A DNA stretch of 48,718 nucleotides from Promethearchaeia archaeon (GTDB lineage Archaea > Asgardarchaeota > Lokiarchaeia > Sigyniarchaeales > SOKP01): contig JAHQWI010000057.1 in assembly GCA_029856085.1 (NCBI GenBank), positions 1 to 48,718 of the forward strand, in the 5' to 3' direction. Position numbers and translations under genes: made by a program. Positions 25,763 to 34,928 of the stretch are shown piece by piece. The notes beneath the pieces were generated by a model, which had not been told where the DNA came from, ran no database searches, and was given only the letters and a program-made list of their open reading frames with translations. The number at the start of each line of letters is the position of its first letter. Position 1 is the stretch's first letter.

Positions 25763-27070
25763 ATGCAACTACAAAAAGTATCTCCTAACTCATTTAAGAG
25801 ATTGGGAGTTAAATCACTTCTCTCTGATGAATATATGTTGGCATTTTTTAAAAGGTTTTGTGATGCAATCACATCTCGCATTTGGAGGTTCAAAAAGCCG
25901 AGAAATTGGAAGTATACAGATATTGACTTTCTAAAGGTGTTCTTCTTCTCTGAAATTATAGGTAGATCCATTCACGATACCAGTGAGTTGTTGAACGAAC
26001 ATTTGTTAGATCATAAAAGAGGAAGGCGGAAAATATTTACGGATGGACGTAGAAGACGAATGATACCCCACCAAACAGAGGTAAACAAGTATTTAAGAAA
26101 GATAGGACTACAAAGAGCACGCAATATTTTACGTGAGTGTCTTGACATTCAATTATTAGAAGCATTAGATCTAAACCTTATTTCAAAGAAAGTAAATGTC
26201 TTAATTGACTTCACAGAGCATCCATATTATGGAAAAAGAGATGATAAGATGATAAAAGGGACAAATCGGCAGAAAGGAACACTTAAAATGCGTCATTATT
26301 TAGGATTTTCAATTTTATCTCGTGAAATTCATTTGTTCGCAGGATTGGAGCAAGTAGCAACAGGCCAATCCAAAATTCCAATTATTCTCAAGTTCATCGA
26401 TCATTTATTAAAATTGGGATTTGAGCTGAAATTTGTATTAATGGACCGAGAATTTTATAGAGCTGAGCTAATAGATGATATAAAACGAAAGGGAGGACAT
26501 GCACTAATTCCTGCTAAACAATATAAGAAGGTTAAACATCTTATCACTGAATATCTTGAAGGAAAGTATGGTAGAGTGCGGAAGTATACATTCTCAACTG
26601 CTACCGAAGCAAAGCGGCGATTTTGGCAGGATGTGTATCTCATAATAAAAGCGAAACGAGGTTTTTCTCTTCAAGGCGTCAAAAGAGATTATAGAGCCGG
26701 AAGAATAACTTTAAAGGATGCACATCATAGGATCTTCACCATAATGACAACTGAGAAGCCTAAGGGTAAAACCAGTTCGTGGGCATCCCGCACATCATTA
26801 TTTTATCGTCGAAGATGGTTAATTGAAACGGGGTTTTCCGACTTAAATCGGATTAATCGACGATGGAAATCAAACCATGATAATGTGCGCTATTTAGATA
26901 TGCTGGTTCGAATGCTTCTTTATAATTCTTGGAAAATGAATAAAAAGCTGATTCAAAAAACTCAAATGCAATACCAGAAATCCTGTAATTGGACATTAAA
27001 TCGAAATCAGGATAACCTTAAGGAGGCGTTTCTAACACTAGAGAAAAAATCATGGGGTGTGATCGGATAA
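25763..27070 (+). mobile_element. DDE transposase of an IS4/ISH3-like insertion sequence
   Basis: This 435-residue transposase has a probable DDE triad. Asp149 lies in LIDFTEHPYYG, Asp228 in VLMDREFY, and Glu355 in the YRRRWLIETGFSDLNRI signature of the IS4 superfamily; the ISH3-like group of archaea is the best guess. The frame is intact, so it may be active. It is inserted between the ABC permease/ATPase operon and the solute-binding protein gene, splitting what is usually one cluster. I could not identify terminal inverted repeats or target duplications by eye. A GTCGG-TGTG-CCGAC stem lies 12 bases after the stop. Confidence 0.88.
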
Positions 27071-27082
27071 ATTCCAAATAAT

Positions 27083-27096
27083 GTCGGTGTGCCGAC
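27083..27096. repeat. Short GC-rich stem-loop GTCGG-TGTG-CCGAC
   Basis: A five-base perfect stem with a four-base loop, GC-rich against the AT-rich background, lies 12 bases past the transposase stop. It may be part of the right end of the insertion sequence or a terminator. Confidence 0.45.
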
Positions 27097-27176
27097 CATA
27101 AGAAATAAATAAAAAAAAAGTAAATAATTAAATACTGGAAATAAAAAAAAAAAATAGGATTATTTTTAGGTTGGAT

Positions 27177-29006
27177 TCATCTCTTCTTTTTGATCAAAAT
27201 AGATATAATCACTAAAGCTGAAAAACCAATGATTGCAAAAGTTGGAAATCCTGGAATCGGAGGTAGATCTGCTGCGGATGGACAGTCAGGATTATATTTT
27301 ATATTGTAAAAGTATGCTGCAGTCTTTGTTGGGTTACCTTCAAACTTACATGATAGTGCTGCGAAGGCTGGTTGTTGATAGAAGAACAAATGCGGATACA
27401 AGGATTGAACCTTTATAGTGATGTTATCAAACATTTCTTGTCGTGCTCCTCCAGCGTCAGATACTAAATCAACCTCCCAAATCCATTGATCTATATCAGG
27501 ATCTGAAATATTTGCCCAATTCAGATATGCACCTGATTGCCATCTTGGCTGCATGTAACTTGCTGGATCTCCATCTCCACCATATCCTACATTATATATC
27601 TCCAATAGTTTTCGTAAGGAAAGGGTTAACAATTTTGTAACTATATCTCCTGATATTTCTACTGACGATTCTATTAAACCTCCAATTGTACGGGCAGCAT
27701 CTTCAACATAAACAGCAATTGTATCCCAAGTAACTGACCGAGTAAATGTATGATTGAATAATGGAGTTGTATCGGCAATGTTTTCCCATGCTGCATTCAT
27801 GGCTGGAGTAGTTTCATTTGTTAAACCAGCAGTTTCAGTAGGAAAAGCATCAATCAAAGTTTGTCGAGCAATTGCAAGGTTGAGATATGGATGTTCGAGT
27901 GCTGGATTATAGTATTTAGAACCTACAGAGACGGGTCCACCGCCTGGTACTGCTAATCCATCAAGACCTACGTTTACCAAACCCCAATAATCGATAGCAT
28001 ATGAGAGAGCCTTTCGGACAGGTAATGCAATTCGTTGAGTGTTTAATACTCCCACTATTTGACCTCCAGAAAGACCAAGATCTATAACATTAACCAAGTT
28101 ACTTGAATTTAATGCATCGAAATCACTTTGACCGGATTCAATCCTTAAATAATCTGCTTGACCTGTCAAAATTGCATTTTCTTGAGTAGCTTGATCTTCA
28201 AAGAATGTAAATATAATTTCAGAAACATTTGCTGGCCCTCGGTAGTAATCATCAAATCTATAAATATGTCCAAACTCTGCTGAATGTTCTCCTAAAGTAT
28301 ATGGTCCGGTTGCCGTTAAATTTTCATGTCCCCAGAACGGTTTGTGTTGAAAGTCTGCATAGTATGTCGGAGATATCATTGAAAATATCGTACTTGTGAG
28401 GATATTATCCGAGGCTGAAAATTCACGACTTCCTCCTTGGATTTGAACCGTGAACTCATCAATAACTGTCGTTTGCTTTATTCTTGGAAAATAACTCCCA
28501 GGTGGTGCCGATGAATAGTTCCAATCCGCTGTGAAATAATCTCGATAAGGATCAATAGGAACCCACAGCGTTAAATTGTGATTATTCCACAAAGGATTAG
28601 TTGATCCGATTATTTCATAAACCCTATCAAAATTCCACTTAACACACGATGCATTAAACGGTGTACCATCATGGAAGACGACATCATCCCTTAGTGTAAC
28701 ATTTATTGTTGTAGCATTATGTTGAACAAAACTTTCAGCCAGTTCGTAGGTTAAATCCCCTCCAGGATGGTTATTTTCTTTTCCAAAAAGTTGCTCAAGG
28801 ATATTTTGACTATATTCACCGAAAATCCTTGTTGCTTTATAAACTGCTGGATCGACATCTGTAAATTGTCCTGGAGTTACTGTCGCAAAGATAAGAACAG
28901 GTTCTTCTTCTTCTTGAGCAGAAACACCAATTAGATGTATATTTACTGAGCTAAGCATAACCAGAATTAAAACAAATATACTAAATTTCTTTTTATTAAA
29001 TTTCAT
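27177..29006 (-). CDS. ABC solute-binding protein, SBP_bac_5 family, with C-terminal anchor
   Basis: This 609-residue extracytoplasmic binding protein should deliver substrate to the Opp/Dpp-type importer at 19800-25289. I chose ATG 29006 because a GAGGA site sits seven bases upstream; the longer TTG 29027 start would place that site inside the gene. A signal peptide is seen (MKFNKKKFSIFVLILVMLS, cleavage near VSAQ). The family motif LRDDVVFHDGTPFNASCVKWNFDR lies near residue 105 in sections. The end reads PPIPGFPTFAIIGFSALVII followed by KKKR: a PGF-like motif, a helix and a basic tail, as in archaeal sorting or anchoring signals. Many NxT/NxS sites suggest N-glycosylation. Two operator copies lie directly upstream. 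Confidence 0.92.
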   Translation of the reverse strand: MKFNKKKFSIFVLILVMLSSVNIHLIGVSAQEEEEPVLIFATVTPGQFTDVDPAVYKATRIFGEYSQNILEQLFGKENNHPGGDLTYELAESFVQHNATTINVTLRDDVVFHDGTPFNASCVKWNFDRVYEIIGSTNPLWNNHNLTLWVPIDPYRDYFTADWNYSSAPPGSYFPRIKQTTVIDEFTVQIQGGSREFSASDNILTSTIFSMISPTYYADFQHKPFWGHENLTATGPYTLGEHSAEFGHIYRFDDYYRGPANVSEIIFTFFEDQATQENAILTGQADYLRIESGQSDFDALNSSNLVNVIDLGLSGGQIVGVLNTQRIALPVRKALSYAIDYWGLVNVGLDGLAVPGGGPVSVGSKYYNPALEHPYLNLAIARQTLIDAFPTETAGLTNETTPAMNAAWENIADTTPLFNHTFTRSVTWDTIAVYVEDAARTIGGLIESSVEISGDIVTKLLTLSLRKLLEIYNVGYGGDGDPASYMQPRWQSGAYLNWANISDPDIDQWIWEVDLVSDAGGARQEMFDNITIKVQSLYPHLFFYQQPAFAALSCKFEGNPTKTAAYFYNIKYNPDCPSAADLPPIPGFPTFAIIGFSALVIISILIKKKR

Positions 29007-29038
29007 GTCAATTTTCCTCTTTTTCAAAAATTTATTAA

Positions 29039-29053
29039 ATTACGATCAGTAAC
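29039..29053. promoter_or_regulatory. Near-perfect operator copy ATTAC-GATCA-GTAAC
   Basis: Nine of ten arm bases match GTTAC-N5-GTAAC. It lies 33 bases upstream of the binding-protein start and its start is 24 bases from the start of the perfect copy at 29063. Confidence 0.5.
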
Positions 29054-29062
29054 TTTTAATAA

Positions 29063-29077
29063 GTTACTTACTGTAAC
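29063..29077. promoter_or_regulatory. Palindromic operator GTTAC-TTACT-GTAAC
   Basis: This perfect palindrome lies immediately downstream, on the minus strand, of a TATA-like box (29080-29089 reads as ATTATATAAG). Binding here would cover the expected start of the binding-protein transcript. The TetR gene begins 204 bases away in the opposite direction. Confidence 0.65.
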
Positions 29078-29280
29078 ACTTATATAATCATTTATAAAAT
29101 TATTGAGAAAATCATTACTTCCAGAAAATTGAATTGATAAGAAATTAATAATTATAAAAAAAATATTTACTCCATTAAATAACAAACAGAATATTACTAT
29201 TTAACTCACTATTCATATTATATCTTTAAAAATTCAAAATTTATTAACTATTTAGATTCAAATAATGAGAGAAATTAATA

Positions 29281-30048
29281 ATGCAAAATCAAAAGGACCA
29301 AGAAAACAAAGAACCACTTGTAGAGATACTAAAAATCTCAAGTTTGGCAAACGGGAAGAATGTATCAGAGAGGAGAGATGCAAAGTATAAGAAAATTTTA
29401 GAATATGCAATTCAGATTATACGAGAGCATGGTGTAGGTAACCTCACTTTACAGGCCGTAGCAAAAAGAATGAAGATAAAGCGTACCGCATTATATAGAT
29501 ACTTTATTTCGGTAAGAGAGTTATGGATTGCTATTCAAATAGATTTTCAAAATGATATAAATAATCTACTGCAAGATATGATCATTAAACATGATGGAAC
29601 ATATACTAATTTAGTTTTTAAACTATATACGTTCTATTATTCTTGGATTACAAAGGATTTGGTTAGATATACTGTACTTCATGATAAATATGCACCAGGT
29701 GCAAATAAATTAGGACCTATTGAAAAACGGTACAAACCATTTGATTTTTTCATATTCTTTAGATATTCAATCAAAAAGGGGATCGAGAATAATGAATTTA
29801 GAAGAGATTTAGATATAGGTTTTTGGATTTTTACTCTATGGTTCAAAATTTATGGATTAATTCACTCTACAATTTTCTTTATCGTTGATCCAGATATGTA
29901 TTTTAATCCTAATTATCAAGTTTCTGAAATGACATGGGTTAAAGACTTTAAAACTCTAAAGGATGCATTTCCTACTGTTACGAACGAGCGTTTACATGAT
30001 TATGTAGAAGATTTAATAAAAAAAGCCATAGATAAAATAAAGATCTAA
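29281..30048 (+). CDS. TetR-family transcriptional regulator
   Basis: This 255-residue regulator has an N-terminal TetR helix-turn-helix at about 37-85: KKILEYAIQIIREHGVGNLT, then LQAVAKRMKIKRTALYRYF. A large helical ligand-binding part follows and shows no close family likeness to me. It is divergent from the binding-protein gene. The three perfect GTTAC-N5-GTAAC palindromes in the window are of the size bound by TetR dimers, and one lies in this intergenic region. I infer that it represses the sugar-import genes and is released by an imported sugar or metabolite. A start 40 residues in would cut the helix-turn-helix, so ATG 29281 is kept. Confidence 0.9.
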   Translation: MQNQKDQENKEPLVEILKISSLANGKNVSERRDAKYKKILEYAIQIIREHGVGNLTLQAVAKRMKIKRTALYRYFISVRELWIAIQIDFQNDINNLLQDMIIKHDGTYTNLVFKLYTFYYSWITKDLVRYTVLHDKYAPGANKLGPIEKRYKPFDFFIFFRYSIKKGIENNEFRRDLDIGFWIFTLWFKIYGLIHSTIFFIVDPDMYFNPNYQVSEMTWVKDFKTLKDAFPTVTNERLHDYVEDLIKKAIDKIKI

Positions 30049-30131
30049 TTAATTGAGATTAATTTTTATATTATATCTTTTATATCTGAACTAATAATCA
30101 AATTTGTTGAAAAGAGAATGATAAAAAATAA

Positions 30132-30992
30132 ATGAGACTTTGGGATTATCATACACATAATTCACGGTGCAATCACGCACAAGGTTCAATCATTGATTAC
30201 GTAAAATCGGCAATAAATAATTACTTCATTGAACTTGGTGTAAGTGATCATGCACCAGGAGATATACTCCCAATTTTACCACAATATGAAAAATATAAAA
30301 AATATACAATGTCTATGAAAGATTTTCATGAGTATTTTAAAGAAGTAGAAATTTTACAAGAAAAATTCAAAAATCAAATCAATATTCGATTTTCTACTGA
30401 AATTAATTTTAACTCTTTAAATGCATTAAAAACTCAGAAAAAAGCTCTTAAACCTTATTTAGATAAATTTGATTATATTATAGGAGCGGTCCATAATATA
30501 TATTGGGAAGGAGTGGATTCTTGGAGTATTAACATTCCCTATCAATCAACTCCCGTATTAGAGAAATATGGTGCAAATAAAATTAACTTACAATATTATA
30601 AAATGCTTAAACAGATGGTTAAATCGGATTTTATTGATATTGTTGCTCATTTTGATAATATTAAATACTTGTATCGTCCTAATGAACCAAATTATACGGA
30701 TGAAGTATGGCAAATTATTTACGATGTAATGGATTTAATTGAAAAAAACGGAAAAGTTGTTGAAATTAATACATCAGGAATACTTAAAGGCCTTTCAAAT
30801 CCTTTTCCTGGTGATGATATTGTTAAAGAACTGATACAACGGAAAATTCCTTTAACTCTTGGTTCAGATGCCCATAAACCAGAACATGTGGGATTTATGT
30901 TTAAAGATTTCATTAAAAAGGCTAAAAAATGGGATTTAAAATATCTATGTCTTTTTAATAAAAGAGAACTACATCCGGTTAAAATAACTTAA
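30132..30992 (+). CDS. PHP-domain phosphoesterase (histidinol-phosphatase-like)
   Basis: This 286-residue protein has the PHP metal-binding pattern: DYHTHNSRCNHA (His7, His9), GVSDHAPGD, TEINFNSL, the central VAHFDNIKYL and the C-terminal GSDAHKPEHVG. PHP proteins of this size are mostly histidinol phosphatases or other small-molecule phosphatases using two or three metal ions. No histidine-pathway genes are nearby. Its place between a TetR gene and a sugar-isomerase-like barrel suggests a sugar-phosphate or related substrate. It follows the TetR gene by 83 bases and precedes the next gene by 40. Confidence 0.85.
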   Translation: MRLWDYHTHNSRCNHAQGSIIDYVKSAINNYFIELGVSDHAPGDILPILPQYEKYKKYTMSMKDFHEYFKEVEILQEKFKNQINIRFSTEINFNSLNALKTQKKALKPYLDKFDYIIGAVHNIYWEGVDSWSINIPYQSTPVLEKYGANKINLQYYKMLKQMVKSDFIDIVAHFDNIKYLYRPNEPNYTDEVWQIIYDVMDLIEKNGKVVEINTSGILKGLSNPFPGDDIVKELIQRKIPLTLGSDAHKPEHVGFMFKDFIKKAKKWDLKYLCLFNKRELHPVKIT

Positions 30993-31032
30993 TATGTTTG
31001 AATATAAAAAAAATCATTGAGCTGAGCAAGTT

Positions 31033-31920
31033 ATGAGATTAGGTGCATTTCCTTCTAATAATTTAACTTTACCAAATGCAGTTCAAAAAAATAAGAATGG
31101 CTTTGAAGAATTAAATTTAGAAAAAGTTAAAATGGATTATTTAGTCTGCCAAACAATTAAAGAAGGTTTTACCTTGATGGAATTATCGATTCCTTTAATG
31201 TATCCTGGAGCTATTACTCCAAAAATTGTAGACTCTCTTAACAAATTGAAAAAGGAACATAATCTAACTTATAACATTCACCTTCCATTTCTAGGTCTTG
31301 AACCAACAAGTATCAATAAATACATTCATAAAGCGACTGTAGAATGTTGTGTTGAAGCAATTGAATTGACTAAATCTTTGGATCCAGAAGTATATATTAT
31401 GCATATATCAGGAGGACTCGCTCCTCTGTTCATTAGCTCGAATGTTAACCAAGTGATTCGAGGATATTTTTTAAAAATCTTTACAGAAAATTCATCACAG
31501 ACTGTTGGTGAAATTATCGATCTATCAGGTATCCCAGCAAAGAAATTTGCAATCGAGAATATTAATTTTCCCTTTGAGTTTACATTAGAAATTATTGAAG
31601 AAAATAATACATCGATTTGTATTGATACTGGTCATTTACTTGCTGGTTTTTCGGGGGAATATGACTTATTAGAAGTCATTAAAGAGCATTATGAAAAAAT
31701 AGTAGATATACACTTGCATGATTGTTTTTTGGAACCAAAATCTAAAAGACCATTAGATCATCAAGCGTTAGGAACAGGACTATTTTCACCAGAAATCCTT
31801 TCATATTTAGAGAAAAGAGGATTTTCTGCCCCAGTTATGCTTGAAATGAATTTACTTCAAGCATCAGAAAGTCTGAGATGGATTAAAAAAAATTGTCCCA
31901 AGATTGATATTAAATTATAA
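31033..31920 (+). CDS. Xylose-isomerase-like TIM barrel protein, CbiR-like
   Basis: This 295-residue protein belongs to the AP-endonuclease-2/xylose-isomerase barrel superfamily. Metal-ligand candidates follow the superfamily order: IHLPFLG, MHISGG, IENINFPFEF (Glu), CIDTGHLLAG (Asp, His), IHLHDC (His) and LEMNL (Glu). The MRLG start, ELTKSLDPEVYIMHISG and the DHQALG segment after the HLHD strand resemble CbiR, the cobamide-remodelling phosphodiesterase. That call is from memory. A sugar isomerase or epimerase is the other candidate, in keeping with the neighbouring phosphatase and importer. It is likely co-transcribed with the PHP gene. Confidence 0.75.
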   Translation: MRLGAFPSNNLTLPNAVQKNKNGFEELNLEKVKMDYLVCQTIKEGFTLMELSIPLMYPGAITPKIVDSLNKLKKEHNLTYNIHLPFLGLEPTSINKYIHKATVECCVEAIELTKSLDPEVYIMHISGGLAPLFISSNVNQVIRGYFLKIFTENSSQTVGEIIDLSGIPAKKFAIENINFPFEFTLEIIEENNTSICIDTGHLLAGFSGEYDLLEVIKEHYEKIVDIHLHDCFLEPKSKRPLDHQALGTGLFSPEILSYLEKRGFSAPVMLEMNLLQASESLRWIKKNCPKIDIKL

Positions 31921-31948
31921 AAACTGGATTTTTAGAAAAAAAAGAAGA

Positions 31949-32656
31949 TCAGGAATTTTTTGGCATATCTCTAGGAATCTTCAATTTCCAGTTTGGTTTT
32001 CTTTTTTTGAGAAAGGATATTACTCCTTCGCGCGCATCTTCCTGTTCTCCCATCCATCAAAAATATTTATTATTAATTTTTTCAGCTTCAAGGATATCTG
32101 TTTCCAATAAAAATTGATAAAGCATTTTCTTTGTGAGTGCAACGCTCACTGGTGCACATAATAAGACTTCTTCAGCAATTTTGTGGGCGGTTTCCTTTAA
32201 TTTATCATCTGGAACTACCTTGCTAACAAGTACAAACTCCAATGCTTCTTTTGCATTAATAATCCGATCCGTATACATTAATTCAGCTACTCGACTAATG
32301 CCTATTATTCTCGGCAAGAGCCATGGACTGGCTATTTCGGGAATTACTCCCCTTCGATTGAAGACAATTCCAATCCGTGCACTTTCGGATGCAATCCGAA
32401 TATCAAAAGGTAAAATCATGGTGATTCCTGTTCCAATAGCAGGTCCGTTAATTGCGACAATTACTGGTTTTTTCAACTTTAGATATTTTTCAATGTTACT
32501 ACTTTGTGTTTTTTCATTAGTTTCTTTTCGTTGTGGACGATTCTTTCCAGAGAAGGTGCTCTTACCACCAACTGAAAGGTCTGCACCTGCACAAAAACCT
32601 CTACCTGCTCCTGTAAGAATTATGACTCTCATTTCTGGATCATTTTCAACTTCCAT
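31949..32656 (-). pseudogene. Crotonase pseudogene, N-terminally truncated with TGA
   Basis: The minus strand encodes about 235 codons closely similar to the crotonase at 11539 (shared VENDPEMRV, RGFCAGADLS, FNRRGVIPEIA, EAEKIN). The first about 37 residues are missing: a TAA lies four codons before the first preserved residues. A TGA (32057-32059) stands where the paralog has the first Trp of YFWW, after which the frame continues with DAREGVISF and RKPNWKLK to a TGA at 31949. It is a recent copy with two disabling lesions. A shortened protein from ATG 32656 could still be made but would lack the N-terminal strands of the fold. Confidence 0.85.
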
Positions 32657-32726
32657 TATTGGTTAATAGAGAGATAAAAAAATGTGAATTCCAAAATTTA
32701 CGTCTTTAGGAAAAAGTGATATTCTA

Positions 32727-33587
32727 TTAAAGTACTTCTTTGATTAACTTTGGCACATCCCAAGGAGTATTAGCAATTGAGGCTCCTGCTCCTGTGAGAG
32801 CTCTAATTTTACCTTGTGCGGTGCCAAAATCACCTGAAATGATTGCACCCGCATGACCCATCCTTTTACCTTCTGGAGCGCTTCTTCCGGCTATATATAC
32901 CACGACAGGTTTATCAATATGATGTTTTATAAATTCAGCTGTTTTTTCTTCTTCATTGCTACCAATTTCGCCAATTAGAACGATAAGTTTGCTGTTAAGA
33001 TCGTTTGAATAATATTCAACAGCCTCTATCATTGTTGTACCACGAACAGGATCTCCTCCAATTCCGATATAGGCTGATACTCCAATTCCTGCATTTCCAA
33101 TTGATTTTGTAATTTCATAGGACAATGTACCGCTTTTTGAGATAACCGCTACATTTCCATAATTGCACATGTCACCTGGCATTATCCCTAATTTTATTTT
33201 ATCTGGTATCAACATACCTGGGCAATTTGGCCCTACAATATGTAGTTTTCGCTCATGAGCCATCTCACTTAATTGAATCATGTCAAAAACAGGAACATTT
33301 TCAGTTATAATACAGGTCATATTAATTCCAGCAAGTAAGCTTTCTTTTACCGCATTAAAAGTAAACTGTGCTGGAACAAATACGATACTCGTATCACAAC
33401 CCGTTGTTTCAATTGCTTCATTGATACTATTAAACACGGGAATGCCATTAACAGCTTGACCTCCCTTTTTAGGAGTAACTCCTGCTACAATATTGCTTCC
33501 ATAGTCTAGCATTAGGCGAGTATGGAACTTACCTTGGCTTCCAGTAATACCTTGAACTACTACCTTGGATTTTTCACTGATGTACAT
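32727..33587 (-). CDS. sucD: Succinyl-CoA ligase (or archaeal acyl-CoA ligase) alpha subunit
   Basis: This 286-residue CoA-binding subunit has the N-terminal Rossmann motif VVQGITGSQGKFHT, the [19 protein letters not shown] region and the phosphohistidine motif RMGHAGAIISGDFGTA with His245. The size and motifs match SucD of the ADP/GDP-forming ligase that interconverts succinyl-CoA and succinate with substrate-level phosphorylation. ADP-forming acetyl-CoA synthetases share the fold but have a different domain layout. It follows sucC with one base between stop and start, so the two are translated together. A copy of residues 132-165 lies as a fragment at 1905-2009. Confidence 0.93.
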   Translation of the reverse strand: MYISEKSKVVVQGITGSQGKFHTRLMLDYGSNIVAGVTPKKGGQAVNGIPVFNSINEAIETTGCDTSIVFVPAQFTFNAVKESLLAGINMTCIITENVPVFDMIQLSEMAHERKLHIVGPNCPGMLIPDKIKLGIMPGDMCNYGNVAVISKSGTLSYEITKSIGNAGIGVSAYIGIGGDPVRGTTMIEAVEYYSNDLNSKLIVLIGEIGSNEEEKTAEFIKHHIDKPVVVYIAGRSAPEGKRMGHAGAIISGDFGTAQGKIRALTGAGASIANTPWDVPKLIKEVL

Positions 33588-33588
33588 C

Positions 33589-34713
33589 TTATCCCCCTAC
33601 AACCTCCTTTACCTTTTGTACTGCATCCATTACATTTTGAAAAGCCGTAATTCCAGCATTGCTAAGGAGGGAAATTCCTTTTTTATCGTTTGTGCCAGTT
33701 AATCTTATTACCATCGGTGGTGTATCTTTAAAATCTTCTAATGCTTGAATTATTGCTTCTGCAACTACATCACAACGAGTAATTCCACCATAAATATTTA
33801 CTAAAACAGCTTTTAGGTTCATTTTAAGTAGCAATTCTAATGCTTTATATACCCGTTCTTTACTTGCTCCACCACCAACATCTAAAAAATTTGCAGGTTT
33901 TAATCCTAATTCTGATAGAACATCCAATAATGCCATTGTCAATCCAGCTCCGTTTGCTAAAATACCGATTTCACCAGAGAGCTCTACAAATGAAAATCCA
34001 GCTTCTTTTGCTAATTTTTCTAGCTGTGAAAGTTTTTTGTTTTGTAACTCTTGAACGATTGGTTGTCGAAATGCTGTATCATCATCTAATATTATTTTAC
34101 CATCAACTGCTACTAATCCAGAAGGAGTAAGAACTAACGGATTTATCTCTACAAGCTGTGCTTCAACGCCTTTAGTAATTTCCCATAATTTTTTAAATAA
34201 ACTTATTGCCGAATCCAAGAGCTCTCCTGTAAATCCTAACTGTTTTGAAACTTTGATAGCGAGATCTTCTGATAAGCCTTCACTTAAAGTAAAACTTTCC
34301 TTTATTATTGCTTCAGGATTAGTTTTAGATACTTCTTCAATGTCAATCCCCCCTTCTTTACTTGCAATAATGAAAAATTGTCTTCCTGACGCATCTAAAG
34401 CGATTGAGCAATAATATTCATGGTCAATTTGAGCTAACTCTTCTATAAGAATAGCTTCTACATGGAATCCCGCAACTTCCCTACTAAAAAATTCTTTACA
34501 AAGTGATATTGCTTCCTCTTTAGAATTGACTATTTTTATTAATCCTGCTTTTTTTCTGCTCCCAATTGCAATTTGAGATTTAATAATTGCAGGAAATGTG
34601 AATTGCTTTGCTTTTTCTTCTATATTTTCCCCTTTTTCAATAATAATATTCTTCGCTAATGGAATGTCATATCTGCTGAAAATTTTTTTACTTTCATATT
34701 CAAGTAATCGAAT
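33589..34713 (-). CDS. sucC: Succinyl-CoA ligase beta subunit, apparent ATT start
   Basis: This 374-residue ATP-grasp subunit runs without a stop from 34713. The start RLLEYESKKIF matches the family start MRLLEYEAK exactly if ATT (34713-34711) is the initiator. The only codons between the upstream TAA (34719-34717) and Arg2 are TTT and ATT, and there is no ATG, GTG or TTG before codon 166 (TTG 34218), which lies in the middle of the fold. A strong AAGGAGGG site lies eight bases before ATT. The ATP-grasp half contains FPAIIKSQIAIGSR and VEAILIEE. The ligase half has EINPLVLTPSG, FLDVGGGAS and NIYGGITRCDVVAEAI. It forms an operon with sucD. Confidence 0.88.
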   Translation of the reverse strand: MRLLEYESKKIFSRYDIPLAKNIIIEKGENIEEKAKQFTFPAIIKSQIAIGSRKKAGLIKIVNSKEEAISLCKEFFSREVAGFHVEAILIEELAQIDHEYYCSIALDASGRQFFIIASKEGGIDIEEVSKTNPEAIIKESFTLSEGLSEDLAIKVSKQLGFTGELLDSAISLFKKLWEITKGVEAQLVEINPLVLTPSGLVAVDGKIILDDDTAFRQPIVQELQNKKLSQLEKLAKEAGFSFVELSGEIGILANGAGLTMALLDVLSELGLKPANFLDVGGGASKERVYKALELLLKMNLKAVLVNIYGGITRCDVVAEAIIQALEDFKDTPPMVIRLTGTNDKKGISLLSNAGITAFQNVMDAVQKVKEVVGG

Positions 34714-34928
34714 AAATTATCCCTCCTTTTTGTTTAGCTTACTAGCAGCAATCAAATCCCAAATTAATATGAAACTCATTTATTTATTAATAAAATTTTT
34801 TCTAATAATCTATAAAATAAATGTCGGAATTTAGTTGGGCTCTGCTTCTTTATTGTAGTTTTTTGGAATACTTTAATATATAATAAAGTGAAATGAATAA
34901 TTACAAGTAAATTTTGTTGAATATTAAA

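Noticed and set aside
33589-34218. sucC as a 209-residue protein starting at TTG 34218
   Set aside because: The same frame continues upstream without a stop and encodes the whole ATP-grasp half, so the short form is only an artefact of allowing ATG, GTG and TTG.
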